Positions 22,800 to 30,733 of a stretch of DNA of 32,409 nucleotides are shown piece by piece. Where the stretch lies: NCBI GenBank assembly GCA_045604405.1, contig JAZUNZ010000051.1:1-32409 (forward strand). The letters are read 5' to 3'. The notes beneath the pieces were generated by a model. The model was not told the DNA's origin and ran no database searches. It saw nothing but the letters and a program-made list of their open reading frames with translations. The position numbers were made by a program, and so were the translations under genes. Source of the stretch: UMGS1649 sp045604405 (lineage in GTDB: Bacteria > Bacillota > Clostridia > TANB77 > CAG-465). The first letter of the stretch is position 1. Every line of letters begins with the position of its first letter.

Positions 22800-24302
22800 T
22801 TAATCTTTCTTTAAAGGCTTCATTGTTGGGAAGAATAATATATCTCTTATTGAATAACTATTTGTAAGAAGCATTATAAGTCTATCTAGACCTATTCCAA
22901 GACCACCTGTTGGTGGCAATCCTATTTCTAGACAGTTTACGAAGTCCTCGTCCATTCCACCAGCTTCTTCATCGCCTTTAGCTTTAGCTTCGGCTTGTTT
23001 TACAAATCTTTCGTATTGGTCTATTGGATCATTAAGCTCAGAATATGCATTACCATATTCACGTCCGCCAATAAATAGTTCATATCTTTCAACTAGACTT
23101 GGATCTGATGGTTTTCTCTTTGTAAGAGGTGACACTTCAACAGGATAGTCTATTATAAATGTTGGTTGTATTAATGTGTCTTCTACATATTCTTCAAAGA
23201 ACATGTTTATAATGTGACCTCTTGTGTTTTTAATTTCATCTACTTCAAGTCCTTTTTCCTTTGCTAGCTTTTGAGCTTCTGCATCTGTTTTTATTTCATT
23301 AAAGTCTATTCCTGTTATATCTTTAATAGCTTGTATCATAGGAATACGTTTCCATCCAGGAGTTAAATCTATATCTACTCCTTGGTAATTAATCTTAGTT
23401 GTACCAAGTACATTTTTAGCTATTGTAGATATAATTTCTTCTGCTATATCCATCATGTCGTTATAGTCTTCATATGCAGAATATAACTCAACATTTGTAA
23501 ACTCAGGATTGTGTTTTATATCCATTCCTTCATTTCTAAAGTTTCTACCTATTTCATATACTTTATCTATACCACCAGCTACAATTCTTTTCAAATTAAG
23601 CTCTGGCGCAATTCTTAAATACATATCTAGATTTAATGTATTGTGATGAGTTATAAATGGTCTTGCTACATCCCCTGTAGCAACTGTTGTAAGTATAGGT
23701 GTTTCTACTTCAATGTATCCTTTATCGTCTAGGATTCTTCTTAATTCTTTTATTATTTTGCTTCTTAAAATAAATGTGTCTTTTACTTCTGGATTCATTA
23801 TCATATCAACATATCTTTGACGATATCTTAAATCTACATCTTTAAGTCCATGATATTTTTCAGGAAGAGGTCTTAAAGATTTTGTAAGAAGTGTTATTTC
23901 CTTAGCATGAACAGAAATTTCCTCTGTTTTTGTTTTAAACACAAAGCCTTTAACACCTATGATATCTCCTATATCATAAGTTTTAAACTCTTTATATGCT
24001 TCTTCTCCTAAATCATTAGTGCTAACATATAATTGTAGTCTTCCAAACATGTCTTGAATGTGGCAAAAAGAAGCTTTTCCCATTATTCTTTTTCCCATTA
24101 TTCTACCAGCGATTGTAACATCTTGAGATTCTAACGCTTCATAGTTTTCTTTTATTTCCTTACTTGTATGAGTTCTTTCATATTTTGTTATTTCAAATGG
24201 GTCACGTCCTTGACTACGAAGCTCTGCCAGCTTGTCCTTTCTTACTTCAACAAGCTTTTCTACGTCTTGTTCTAGTTCTACATTATTGTTTTCTTCTTGC
24301 AT
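22800..24302 (-). CDS. lysS: Lysyl-tRNA synthetase, class II
   Basis: A 500-aa class IIb aminoacyl-tRNA synthetase that charges tRNA-Lys. The N-terminal OB fold for anticodon binding (about residues 65-165: VTIAGRIMGKRIMGKASFCHIQD) is followed by the catalytic domain with motif 1 (YIEVETPIL), motif 2 (FRNEGMDIKHNPEFTNVE), and motif 3 (GLGIGLDRLIMLL). ATG with AGGAGGAG. It follows greA by 41 bp, a common pairing in Firmicutes; a hairpin spans the end of greA. No T-box leader is seen. Confidence 0.98.
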   Translation of the reverse strand: MQEENNNVELEQDVEKLVEVRKDKLAELRSQGRDPFEITKYERTHTSKEIKENYEALESQDVTIAGRIMGKRIMGKASFCHIQDMFGRLQLYVSTNDLGEEAYKEFKTYDIGDIIGVKGFVFKTKTEEISVHAKEITLLTKSLRPLPEKYHGLKDVDLRYRQRYVDMIMNPEVKDTFILRSKIIKELRRILDDKGYIEVETPILTTVATGDVARPFITHHNTLNLDMYLRIAPELNLKRIVAGGIDKVYEIGRNFRNEGMDIKHNPEFTNVELYSAYEDYNDMMDIAEEIISTIAKNVLGTTKINYQGVDIDLTPGWKRIPMIQAIKDITGIDFNEIKTDAEAQKLAKEKGLEVDEIKNTRGHIINMFFEEYVEDTLIQPTFIIDYPVEVSPLTKRKPSDPSLVERYELFIGGREYGNAYSELNDPIDQYERFVKQAEAKAKGDEEAGGMDEDFVNCLEIGLPPTGGLGIGLDRLIMLLTNSYSIRDILFFPTMKPLKKD

Positions 24303-24329
24303 GATTTTCTCCTCCTTTTATATGCATGT

Positions 24330-24353
24330 GAGCATGTAGCATACTACACGCTC
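24330..24353 (-). repeat. Hairpin across the greA stop codon
   Basis: On the minus strand GAGCGTGTAG-TATG-CTACATGCTC forms a 10-bp stem with one G-U pair and a tetraloop, including the greA TAG. No T-run follows, so it is unlikely to terminate. It may protect the greA end or adjust lysS expression. Confidence 0.5.
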
Positions 24354-24820
24354 TTTTTAATATCTAATATCTTATATTTATTAACTCCGTCTGGAACTTC
24401 AACTTCTACATCATCTTCTTTATGTTTTCCAAAAAGTGCTTTGCCTACTGGAGATTCTAAAGAAATCTTGCTATTTGCAATATCTATTTCTGTTGTTCCA
24501 ACTATATGATATTCTATTTCTTCATCAAATTCATAATCATAAAGCTTAACTGTAGTGCCTATACCTACAGAACTTGTAGACACTTTATCTACAATTTTAG
24601 CTGAACGCAACATAGCCTCCATCTCTGCAATTTTTGCTTCAAGAAGTGCTTGCTCATTTTTAGCTTCATCATATTCTGAATTTTCAGATAAATCTCCATA
24701 CTCCCTTGCTTGTTTTATCTTTTCAGCGACCTCCATTTTCTTAGGTCCTTTAAGTTGAGCAAGTTCCTCTTCTAATTTTTTATAACCTTCTTCTGTAAGA
24801 AGCGTTTCATTATTTTCCAT
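24344..24820 (-). CDS. greA: Transcription elongation factor GreA
   Basis: A 158-aa factor that stimulates RNA cleavage by backtracked RNA polymerase. The N-terminal coiled coil (about residues 10-75) carries the tip acidic residues in REYGDLSENSEYDEAK. The C-terminal FKBP-like domain includes ISLESPVGKALFGK. Length and start MENNETLLTEEGYKKLEEEL are typical. ATG with AGGAGG. Promoter TTGACA-17-TAAACT overlaps the 3' end of the upstream gene. Confidence 0.98.
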   Translation of the reverse strand: MENNETLLTEEGYKKLEEELAQLKGPKKMEVAEKIKQAREYGDLSENSEYDEAKNEQALLEAKIAEMEAMLRSAKIVDKVSTSSVGIGTTVKLYDYEFDEEIEYHIVGTTEIDIANSKISLESPVGKALFGKHKEDDVEVEVPDGVNKYKILDIKKSV

Positions 24821-24848
24821 TATTATTCCTCCTAATTATGTCTGCTAT

Positions 24849-24877
24849 AGTTTACCGCAAATGCTAAGATTTGTCAA
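24849..24877 (-). promoter_or_regulatory. Promoter for greA-lysS
   Basis: TTGACA (24877-24872), 17-bp spacer and TAAACT (24854-24849) on the minus strand. The -35 box lies inside the last codons of the upstream gene, so greA-lysS can be expressed independently of cdaA. Confidence 0.75.
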
Positions 24878-25700
24878 GTTCGTTTACAATTTTCCTAACA
24901 ATTCCTGAAAGCTCAAGTAATTCGTATTCTTTTATAAGTGTATCTATGTTAGACTTATACTTATTATTTATCATGTAGTCCTTCATAAATATTATGCTTG
25001 AATTAAATTTATCGTTATAAATATTGTCTACATCTATTATAAGTGCATTTTTATCTATTCTTAACCTTGGATAATTTCCTTTTGCGTCATCTATAAAATA
25101 CACTACATTATATTCTGCAACTACTTTTCTTTCCTTTTTAACAATTTCTATAGTTGTTCCTTCATTTTTATTTATTCCTTTGATTTTCTTTAAAGTATAT
25201 GCTGAAGGTTTTTCGTTCAAATATATATTTACACTTTTATACTCATTTATTAGATTTTCCAATAACTTAAAGTTTAAATTCTTATTTGTGTTTGCTACTA
25301 ATAGCATTTTTAGTCCATGTTTTTTTAAGTTTTTGTTTTCTTCTAAATATTCGTCAATGTATTTGAAAATATTGTAGTTTAATTCATTTACAGGCGTTAA
25401 CTTATATCCTAAAAGGCTTTCAATTTTGTTAGCTAGATATTTGTTGCTTTGCATAGTCTTTGATAAAATAAAATACCATTTTTTATCATAAGACTCTAAT
25501 GCTTTTAGTATTTTCTTTTCAATATTCTTATCTTTTATGCTATATTTTAATTTAGCTATAATCCCTTTAGGCTGCTGAGACAACAAATCTAAACACCCTT
25601 TAGACAAGGATACTTCATTTATATAATGAGTTTCGTCTAGTTCAATTTTTTTAACCTCATTTTTGTTTGTATCATTTATATTAAATAAAATAAATTTCAT
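24864..25700 (-). CDS. Unrecognised cytosolic protein downstream of cdaA
   Basis: A 278-aa Lys/Asn/Ile-rich soluble protein with no signal peptide or membrane helix. It alternates helices and strands; a stretch near residues 130-160 (KMLLVANTNKNLNFKLLENLINEYKSVNIYL) and another at 215-225 (LIIDVDNIY) look like Rossmann-type beta-alpha units. I cannot name a family. The ATG at 25700 has AAGGTG 6 nt upstream; an in-frame GTG at 25709 lies inside that site. It begins 39 bp after cdaA and probably shares its transcript. A link with c-di-AMP would rest only on position. Confidence 0.7.
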   Translation of the reverse strand: MKFILFNINDTNKNEVKKIELDETHYINEVSLSKGCLDLLSQQPKGIIAKLKYSIKDKNIEKKILKALESYDKKWYFILSKTMQSNKYLANKIESLLGYKLTPVNELNYNIFKYIDEYLEENKNLKKHGLKMLLVANTNKNLNFKLLENLINEYKSVNIYLNEKPSAYTLKKIKGINKNEGTTIEIVKKERKVVAEYNVVYFIDDAKGNYPRLRIDKNALIIDVDNIYNDKFNSSIIFMKDYMINNKYKSNIDTLIKEYELLELSGIVRKIVNELDKS

Positions 25701-25739
25701 ATATATCACCTTATGAATAATATATATGAATAATTTATT

Positions 25740-26621
25740 TTACTTATGATTTATATCTGTATTTTCTTCTAATTTGTCCTTAGCTTTTGAAATATTTACC
25801 TTTTCTCTATTATTATCTAGTGATCTTAGTAATATACTTGTAAGCCTATCTCCATTTAAGTCACGTTTCATTTTTCCATCTTCAACAAAAGATATTATTC
25901 CTGTTTCTTCCGAAACAACTATAATTAAAGCATCTGAAACTTCACTCATGCCAATAGCCGCTCTATGTCTTGTTCCAACATTTCTTGGCACCATATTCTC
26001 TGATGCTAAAGGTAAAACGCATTTAGCAGCCTTTATTTGATTGTTTTCTATTATTACAGCCCCATCATGAAGTGGTGTTCTTGGGTTAAATATTGTTTGT
26101 ATAAGCTCTGATGTAACTTTAGCAGACAAATCTACTCCCTCACGAATAATATCATTTATTTTAGTGCTTTGCTCTATTACAATTAATGCACCTATTTTCT
26201 TAAGCGACATTATTTCAACAGCTTTTACTATTTCAGAAATAACTTGCTTATCTCTAATCTTATCATCAAAATCGAAAATGTTGCTAAGCTTCTTTCTTCC
26301 TAGTTTTTCTAGTGCACTTCTAAGTTCTGGTTGGAATACTATGATTACCAAAATTACACCATATGTTAAGAAGTTTGTTAAAATAAAGTTTAATATAACT
26401 AAATCTAAAACTTCACTTATGGCAAGTAATGCAAGTATTACTAAAAAACCTTTAAATATTTGCACGGCTCTAGTCTTTTTAATTAAAATATATATGTAAT
26501 ATACTATGACCGCCACTATAGCAATATCAAGTATAAGCATTACTATTCTTAACGGACTAGATAAATCGAAAGCATTTTTTATATTCGATAGAAAATTAAA
26601 AAAATTTACTGATAAATCCAT
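25740..26621 (-). CDS. cdaA: Diadenylate cyclase CdaA
   Basis: A 293-aa membrane enzyme that makes the second messenger c-di-AMP from two ATP. Three membrane helices occupy about residues 15-95, followed by the DAC domain with the catalytic DGA motif (PLHDGAVII, about residue 190) and the RHR motif (GTRHRAAIG, about 222). ATG has GGAGG. In many Firmicutes cdaA is followed by cdaR and glmM; here the next gene is an unrelated soluble protein, then greA. A 34-aa membrane protein precedes it by 12 bp. Confidence 0.97.
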   Translation of the reverse strand: MDLSVNFFNFLSNIKNAFDLSSPLRIVMLILDIAIVAVIVYYIYILIKKTRAVQIFKGFLVILALLAISEVLDLVILNFILTNFLTYGVILVIIVFQPELRSALEKLGRKKLSNIFDFDDKIRDKQVISEIVKAVEIMSLKKIGALIVIEQSTKINDIIREGVDLSAKVTSELIQTIFNPRTPLHDGAVIIENNQIKAAKCVLPLASENMVPRNVGTRHRAAIGMSEVSDALIIVVSEETGIISFVEDGKMKRDLNGDRLTSILLRSLDNNREKVNISKAKDKLEENTDINHK

Positions 26622-26633
26622 CTTTGCCTCCTA

Positions 26634-26738
26634 TTACATAACTGCATATATTAAAGACATAAATACACCAAGCACGCTTCCTCCTATGAGTGTCCAAATT
26701 ATAGCTTTTGCCCATACACTATTTTTTCCGTTTCCCAT
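26634..26738 (-). CDS. 34-aa single-helix membrane protein upstream of cdaA
   Basis: A short gene with a polar, glycine/lysine-containing N-terminus (MGNGKNSVWAK) and one membrane helix to the C-terminus. The ATG is preceded by AGAGGTAG. Two stop codons, TAA and TAG, end it 12 bp before cdaA. It lies between a DUF3298-like gene and cdaA on the same strand. The basic-start, one-helix design resembles mini-proteins such as Prli42 of Listeria in shape only. Possible partner of CdaA or the envelope; function unknown. Confidence 0.65.
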   Translation of the reverse strand: MGNGKNSVWAKAIIWTLIGGSVLGVFMSLIYAVM

Positions 26739-26758
26739 ATTTCTACCTCTTTTCTTTA

Positions 26759-27547
26759 TTATTTATCTATAACAATATCTAGATAATCCTTGTTATCTCC
26801 CATTTCTCCCGGGTTAAACATTATATGCAGTCTACCACCTTTAACATAGAATTCTTCTAGTCCTGTTAAAGCGTACATATATGTTTCATCTGTAAATAGT
26901 TCTTCTTGTAATACAAATTCTTTTATTGCATCCTTTATAATTGTTTTATACGTTGAACCGAGTATTATAACTGCAGCTTCGTCTTGTGACATAAGCTTTC
27001 TTGTTACTAAGTCTATGTTATAAGCATAAAGTTTATATGTTACATCTGTTCCTATTGAGTCATCAATTATTCTCTCATAGAAAGTAAATGTAAGAATTCT
27101 CTTATTCCCTATAGTACTTTCATATTTATTATATGTAACTTTGTATGTAAATTTATTTTCTAAATCCTTAACCTCACCTTTTACTGCGTTATACCTTGTA
27201 GTAAATTTTTCTAAAATCTCTCTATTTATTTCTTCTAGCTTTTCTCCATCCACTGTAATTTCCGGCACAGCTATATTAGATTTAAACTTACCAGAAGTTG
27301 TTTTTGAAACTTCATTGTCAATTTCATACGTTATATTAGCCACATATTCTTCTGAATATATATCCACTTCATTTACGTTTGTTGATGTTGTAGGGATATA
27401 CATTTCCTGTCCTAATATGGTTGGCTCTGGTTCATTAGCTATCATATAAAAGCTTGCTGCAGTACCAATACATGCAAACATTACAAAGCTTATTATGCCA
27501 GCTTTTGAATTTTTCTTGTTGTCCCTATTGTAATTCATTGTTTCCAT
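26759..27547 (-). CDS. Membrane-anchored DUF3298-like extracytoplasmic protein
   Basis: A 262-aa protein with an N-terminal membrane helix (about residues 18-36) and an exported domain. The C-terminal 130 residues (YKLYAYNIDLVTRKLMSQDEA..., ending FYVKGGRLHIMFNPGEMGD) match the pattern of DUF4163/DUF3298 modules found in RsiV-type anti-sigma factors and the deacetylase PdaC, which bind cell-wall material. No catalytic domain is attached. The ATG at 27547 has an AGGTAG site; upstream in-frame codons to 27592 overlap the promoter. It is the first gene of the run leading to cdaA. Confidence 0.78.
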   Translation of the reverse strand: METMNYNRDNKKNSKAGIISFVMFACIGTAASFYMIANEPEPTILGQEMYIPTTSTNVNEVDIYSEEYVANITYEIDNEVSKTTSGKFKSNIAVPEITVDGEKLEEINREILEKFTTRYNAVKGEVKDLENKFTYKVTYNKYESTIGNKRILTFTFYERIIDDSIGTDVTYKLYAYNIDLVTRKLMSQDEAAVIILGSTYKTIIKDAIKEFVLQEELFTDETYMYALTGLEEFYVKGGRLHIMFNPGEMGDNKDYLDIVIDK

Positions 27548-27573
27548 TTTAGCTACCTCTTTTTCTCTATAAA

Positions 27574-27602
27574 ATTTTATCACATATAACATATAAGTTC
27601 AA
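27574..27602 (-). promoter_or_regulatory. Promoter for the DUF3298-cdaA operon
   Basis: TTGAAC (27602-27597), 17-bp spacer and TAAAAT (27579-27574) on the minus strand, 27 bp upstream of the ATG at 27547. Confidence 0.65.
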
Positions 27603-27621
27603 GGAAATATTGTTAATTACT

Positions 27622-28617
27622 TTAGTTATTTTGAGCTTGCACAGCAGTTATTGCTACAACACCTACAATATCCTCTGTTTTGCAGCCACGAGACAAATCA
27701 TTTATTGGTTTATCTAATCCCTGTGTTATTGGACCATATGCATTTGCTCCAGCAAAACGTTCAACTAATTTATATCCAATATTACCTGCATCTAAATTTG
27801 GGAATATTAATACGTTAGCATGTCCTGCCACATGACTTGTTGGTGCTTTTAAGCTTGCAACATCTACATCAAGTGCTGCATCTAATTGTAATTCCCCATC
27901 TACAACTACATCCGGTCTTGTATTGTTGATTATATTTTTTGCTTCCAATACTTTTACTGTTGTATCAGATTTGGCACTGCCTAATGTTGAGTATGATAAT
28001 AGCGCAACTTTAGGTTCATTACCTATAAGTAACTTATAAGTATCATTTGCAAGAATTGCTATTTCCGCAAGGTCAGTTTTGTCTGGATTTGGTATCAATC
28101 CACAATCCGAGAATATATAATTTTTCTCATATTTAGAATTTTCAATTTGCATTAAGAAGAATGATGATACAAGTTTAGTTCCTCTTTTTGATTTAATTAT
28201 TTGAAGTGCCGGTCTTAACGTGTCTGCAGTAGAATGGCATGCGCCAGAAACAAGTCCATCTGCCATGCCTTTTTTTACCATTAATACACCAAAATACACA
28301 GGATCTGAAACAAGTTCTCTAGCTTGAGTAAGCGTCATTCCCTTTTCTTTTCTAAGCTCATATAAAAAGTTTATAAACTCCTCGTAATGCTCGTCTTCAA
28401 TCGGCGTAATAAATTCTATATCCTCTATATTTACATTGTTTATTTTTGCTTTTCTTAATGCCTTAGTCTTATCTCCTATTAAGATTACTCTTGCAATATT
28501 ATTGTCTTTTATAACTCTTGCAGCCCTTAAAACTCTACCATCTTCTGTTTCTGGCAAAATTATTGTTTTTATATCTGTTTTTGCTTTGTTAATTATTTTA
28601 TCTATAATTTTTTCCAT
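27622..28617 (-). CDS. pta: Phosphate acetyltransferase
   Basis: A 331-aa enzyme that interconverts acetyl-CoA and acetyl phosphate, the first step of acetate formation and ATP gain in fermenters. ILPETEDGRVLRAARV near the start, GLVSGACHSTADTLRPALQ (about residue 130), and the C-terminal GLDKPINDLSRGC are conserved Pta blocks. The ATG at 28617 has GGAGA; the frame to 28659 overlaps plsY and is not needed. The acetate kinase gene is not in the window. Last gene of the der-plsY-pta run. Confidence 0.96.
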   Translation of the reverse strand: MEKIIDKIINKAKTDIKTIILPETEDGRVLRAARVIKDNNIARVILIGDKTKALRKAKINNVNIEDIEFITPIEDEHYEEFINFLYELRKEKGMTLTQARELVSDPVYFGVLMVKKGMADGLVSGACHSTADTLRPALQIIKSKRGTKLVSSFFLMQIENSKYEKNYIFSDCGLIPNPDKTDLAEIAILANDTYKLLIGNEPKVALLSYSTLGSAKSDTTVKVLEAKNIINNTRPDVVVDGELQLDAALDVDVASLKAPTSHVAGHANVLIFPNLDAGNIGYKLVERFAGANAYGPITQGLDKPINDLSRGCKTEDIVGVVAITAVQAQNN

Positions 28618-28630
28618 ATGTATTCTCCAG

Positions 28631-29227
28631 TTAAAATAGCGTATTTTCTTTTCCAGCAATTATTCTAGAAATATTTGTTCTATGATTATATATAACTACT
28701 GCTACTGTAAGTAGTATAATTATAAAATTATAATTTGTAGCCATAAAAATATCTAAAACTACTAGCATTGCTGAGCCTATTATGCTTCCTAGCGATACCA
28801 TTCTAGATATTGCTATTACAGAAACTCCTATCAAAAGACAAATTAAGGCTATTTTTACATCTACAAGTATTGCAGACATCAAAAACACTGCAACACCTTT
28901 TCCTCCCTTAAAGCCATAATACACTGGATAAGAGTGTCCTAAAACCGAAGCAAGCATATATAGCGATTTTATACCTGCTGTCATATTTTCTTTAAATATA
29001 TAACCAACAAGACTGATTAGCCCATAAGACACTGCTACTTTTAATAAGTCTAGTATAAATACAAGTGCTCCCATTCCTTTTCCCATTGTTCTTATTGCAT
29101 TGGTAGTACCAGCATTCTTACTTCCTAAATTTCTAATATCTTGTTTAAGTACTTTTTTTGAAAGTACAATAGCAGGATTTATAGCTGCTATTAAATATCC
29201 TATAATAAACGTAACTATATAAAACAT
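28631..29227 (-). CDS. plsY: Glycerol-3-phosphate acyltransferase PlsY
   Basis: A 198-aa membrane enzyme that acylates glycerol-3-phosphate from acyl-phosphate, starting phospholipid synthesis. About five membrane helices. The three motifs are seen: GSKNAGTTNAIRTMGKG (about residues 36-52), GHSYPVYYGFKGGKGVA (about 97-113), and the third-loop region NHRTNISRII at the C-terminus. The start overlaps the der stop by one base (TAATG), a common pairing in Clostridia. Confidence 0.97.
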   Translation of the reverse strand: MFYIVTFIIGYLIAAINPAIVLSKKVLKQDIRNLGSKNAGTTNAIRTMGKGMGALVFILDLLKVAVSYGLISLVGYIFKENMTAGIKSLYMLASVLGHSYPVYYGFKGGKGVAVFLMSAILVDVKIALICLLIGVSVIAISRMVSLGSIIGSAMLVVLDIFMATNYNFIIILLTVAVVIYNHRTNISRIIAGKENTLF

Positions 29228-30555
29228 TATTTTTCTTTTTCTCCTCTTTCTCTTACAACAATATTTATTGGTGTTCCCTCTAAATCAAAATGTTGTCTAA
29301 ATACATTTTCCATATGTCTAATATATGAAAAGTGTGCTAATTGTTTATCATTTACAAATAGTACAAATGTTGGTGGTGCAGCTTTAACTTGTGTTCCATA
29401 AAATATTTTTAGACGCTTACCTTTATCTGTTGGTGGTGGAACTATTGCTACAGCTTCCATTATTACTTCGTTTAAGATGCTTGTAGAAACTCTAAGGTTG
29501 TTTGCTTCATATACTTTATTTACAAGTTTGAATATCTCATCTACTCTTTTTCCTGTTAAAGCAGAAATTGTAAGTATAGGTGCATATGACATGAATTTAA
29601 AGCTTTTTCTTACTTCCTTAGCATATGATGCTGGAGAAACTTGTTCCTTATCTACTAAATCCCACTTGTTTACACCAATTATCATCGCCTTGCCTTTTTC
29701 ATGAGCATAACCTGCTATTTTTTCATCCTGATCTGTAACGCCTTCTAAACTGTCTATTAAAATTATTGCAACATCAGCCCTATCTATTGCGGCACGCGCC
29801 TTAACTATACTATACTTTTCTATTTCATCATATACTTTGTTTTTCTTTCTTATACCAGCAGTGTCTATAAATACATAATTCCCATGTGTATTGGCGAGTT
29901 TACTATCCGTTGCGTCTCTCGTTGTACCAGCAACATTACTTACAATTGCTCTGTCCTCTCCCAATATTTTATTTACAAGGGAGGATTTTCCAACATTAGG
30001 CTTTCCAATAATTGCAACCTTTATTGCCGTTTCATCTTCTACAACATCTGGTATTCCTTTAAAGCTGTCATAGATTGCATCTAATACTTCACCAATTCCC
30101 AGTTTAGCTCTAGCAGATATAGCCATTGGCTCACCCAGACCCAAATTGTAAAATTCATATATGTCTTCTGGTGGCAGCCCTACATTATCTACTTTATTAC
30201 AAACAAGTATAACTGGTTTACGAGTACGTCTAAGCATAGTTGCAACCTCAACATCTTGTGCTACCAATCCTGCTCTTATGTCTACAACAAAAACTATAAC
30301 ATCTGCCATATCCATAGCAAGTTCAGCTTGTCTTCTCATTCCTTTATATATAACATCGTCTGTTTTTGGCTCAATTCCACCTGTATCTACAATTTGAAAA
30401 GTTGTCCCTCTCCATTCGCAATCTGCATATATTCTATCTCTTGTTACTCCAGGTTCATCTGATACGATAGACAAATCTTCTCCTGCAAGCAAATTAAAAA
30501 AGGTCGACTTACCAACGTTAGGTCTACCAATTATTGCCACTATTTTTTTTGACAT
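29227..30555 (-). CDS. der: Ribosome biogenesis GTPase Der (EngA)
   Basis: A 442-aa protein with two tandem GTPase domains and a C-terminal KH-like domain, needed for 50S subunit assembly. First domain: GRPNVGKST (P-loop, residue 9), DTGG, NKVD. Second domain: GKPNVGKSS (about residue 184), DTAGIRKK, NKWD. The KH-like domain covers the last 90 residues. ATG with AAGGTG. It opens the der-plsY-pta run, divergent from the MFS gene; an upstream TTACTT-16-TAAAAT pair is a possible promoter. Confidence 0.98.
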   Translation of the reverse strand: MSKKIVAIIGRPNVGKSTFFNLLAGEDLSIVSDEPGVTRDRIYADCEWRGTTFQIVDTGGIEPKTDDVIYKGMRRQAELAMDMADVIVFVVDIRAGLVAQDVEVATMLRRTRKPVILVCNKVDNVGLPPEDIYEFYNLGLGEPMAISARAKLGIGEVLDAIYDSFKGIPDVVEDETAIKVAIIGKPNVGKSSLVNKILGEDRAIVSNVAGTTRDATDSKLANTHGNYVFIDTAGIRKKNKVYDEIEKYSIVKARAAIDRADVAIILIDSLEGVTDQDEKIAGYAHEKGKAMIIGVNKWDLVDKEQVSPASYAKEVRKSFKFMSYAPILTISALTGKRVDEIFKLVNKVYEANNLRVSTSILNEVIMEAVAIVPPPTDKGKRLKIFYGTQVKAAPPTFVLFVNDKQLAHFSYIRHMENVFRQHFDLEGTPINIVVRERGEKEK

Positions 30556-30677
30556 TTTTTCACCTTCTTTTTACCTTATATATTTTACATTAATTTGTAT
30601 TTAAAGTAAAGTTTTTAACAACAATTTTAGCATTTATTCTGTAATATAACTATGCAAAAAATGTTACATAAATGTAA

Positions 30678-30705
30678 TTGTAATTATTTGTCGATGTAAT
30701 ATAAT
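30678..30705 (+). promoter_or_regulatory. Probable promoter of the MFS gene
   Basis: TTGTAA (30678-30683), 16-bp spacer and TATAAT (30700-30705), 29 bp before the ATG. A TTACAT-AA-ATGTAA inverted repeat just upstream (30664-30677) could be an operator. Confidence 0.55.
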
Positions 30706-30733
30706 TAATATATTAGGATACAAAGGAGAAAAT

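Noticed and set aside
24303..24343. T-box leader for lysS.
   Set aside because: The greA-lysS gap is only 41 bp and lacks the T-box motif and terminator/antiterminator pair.
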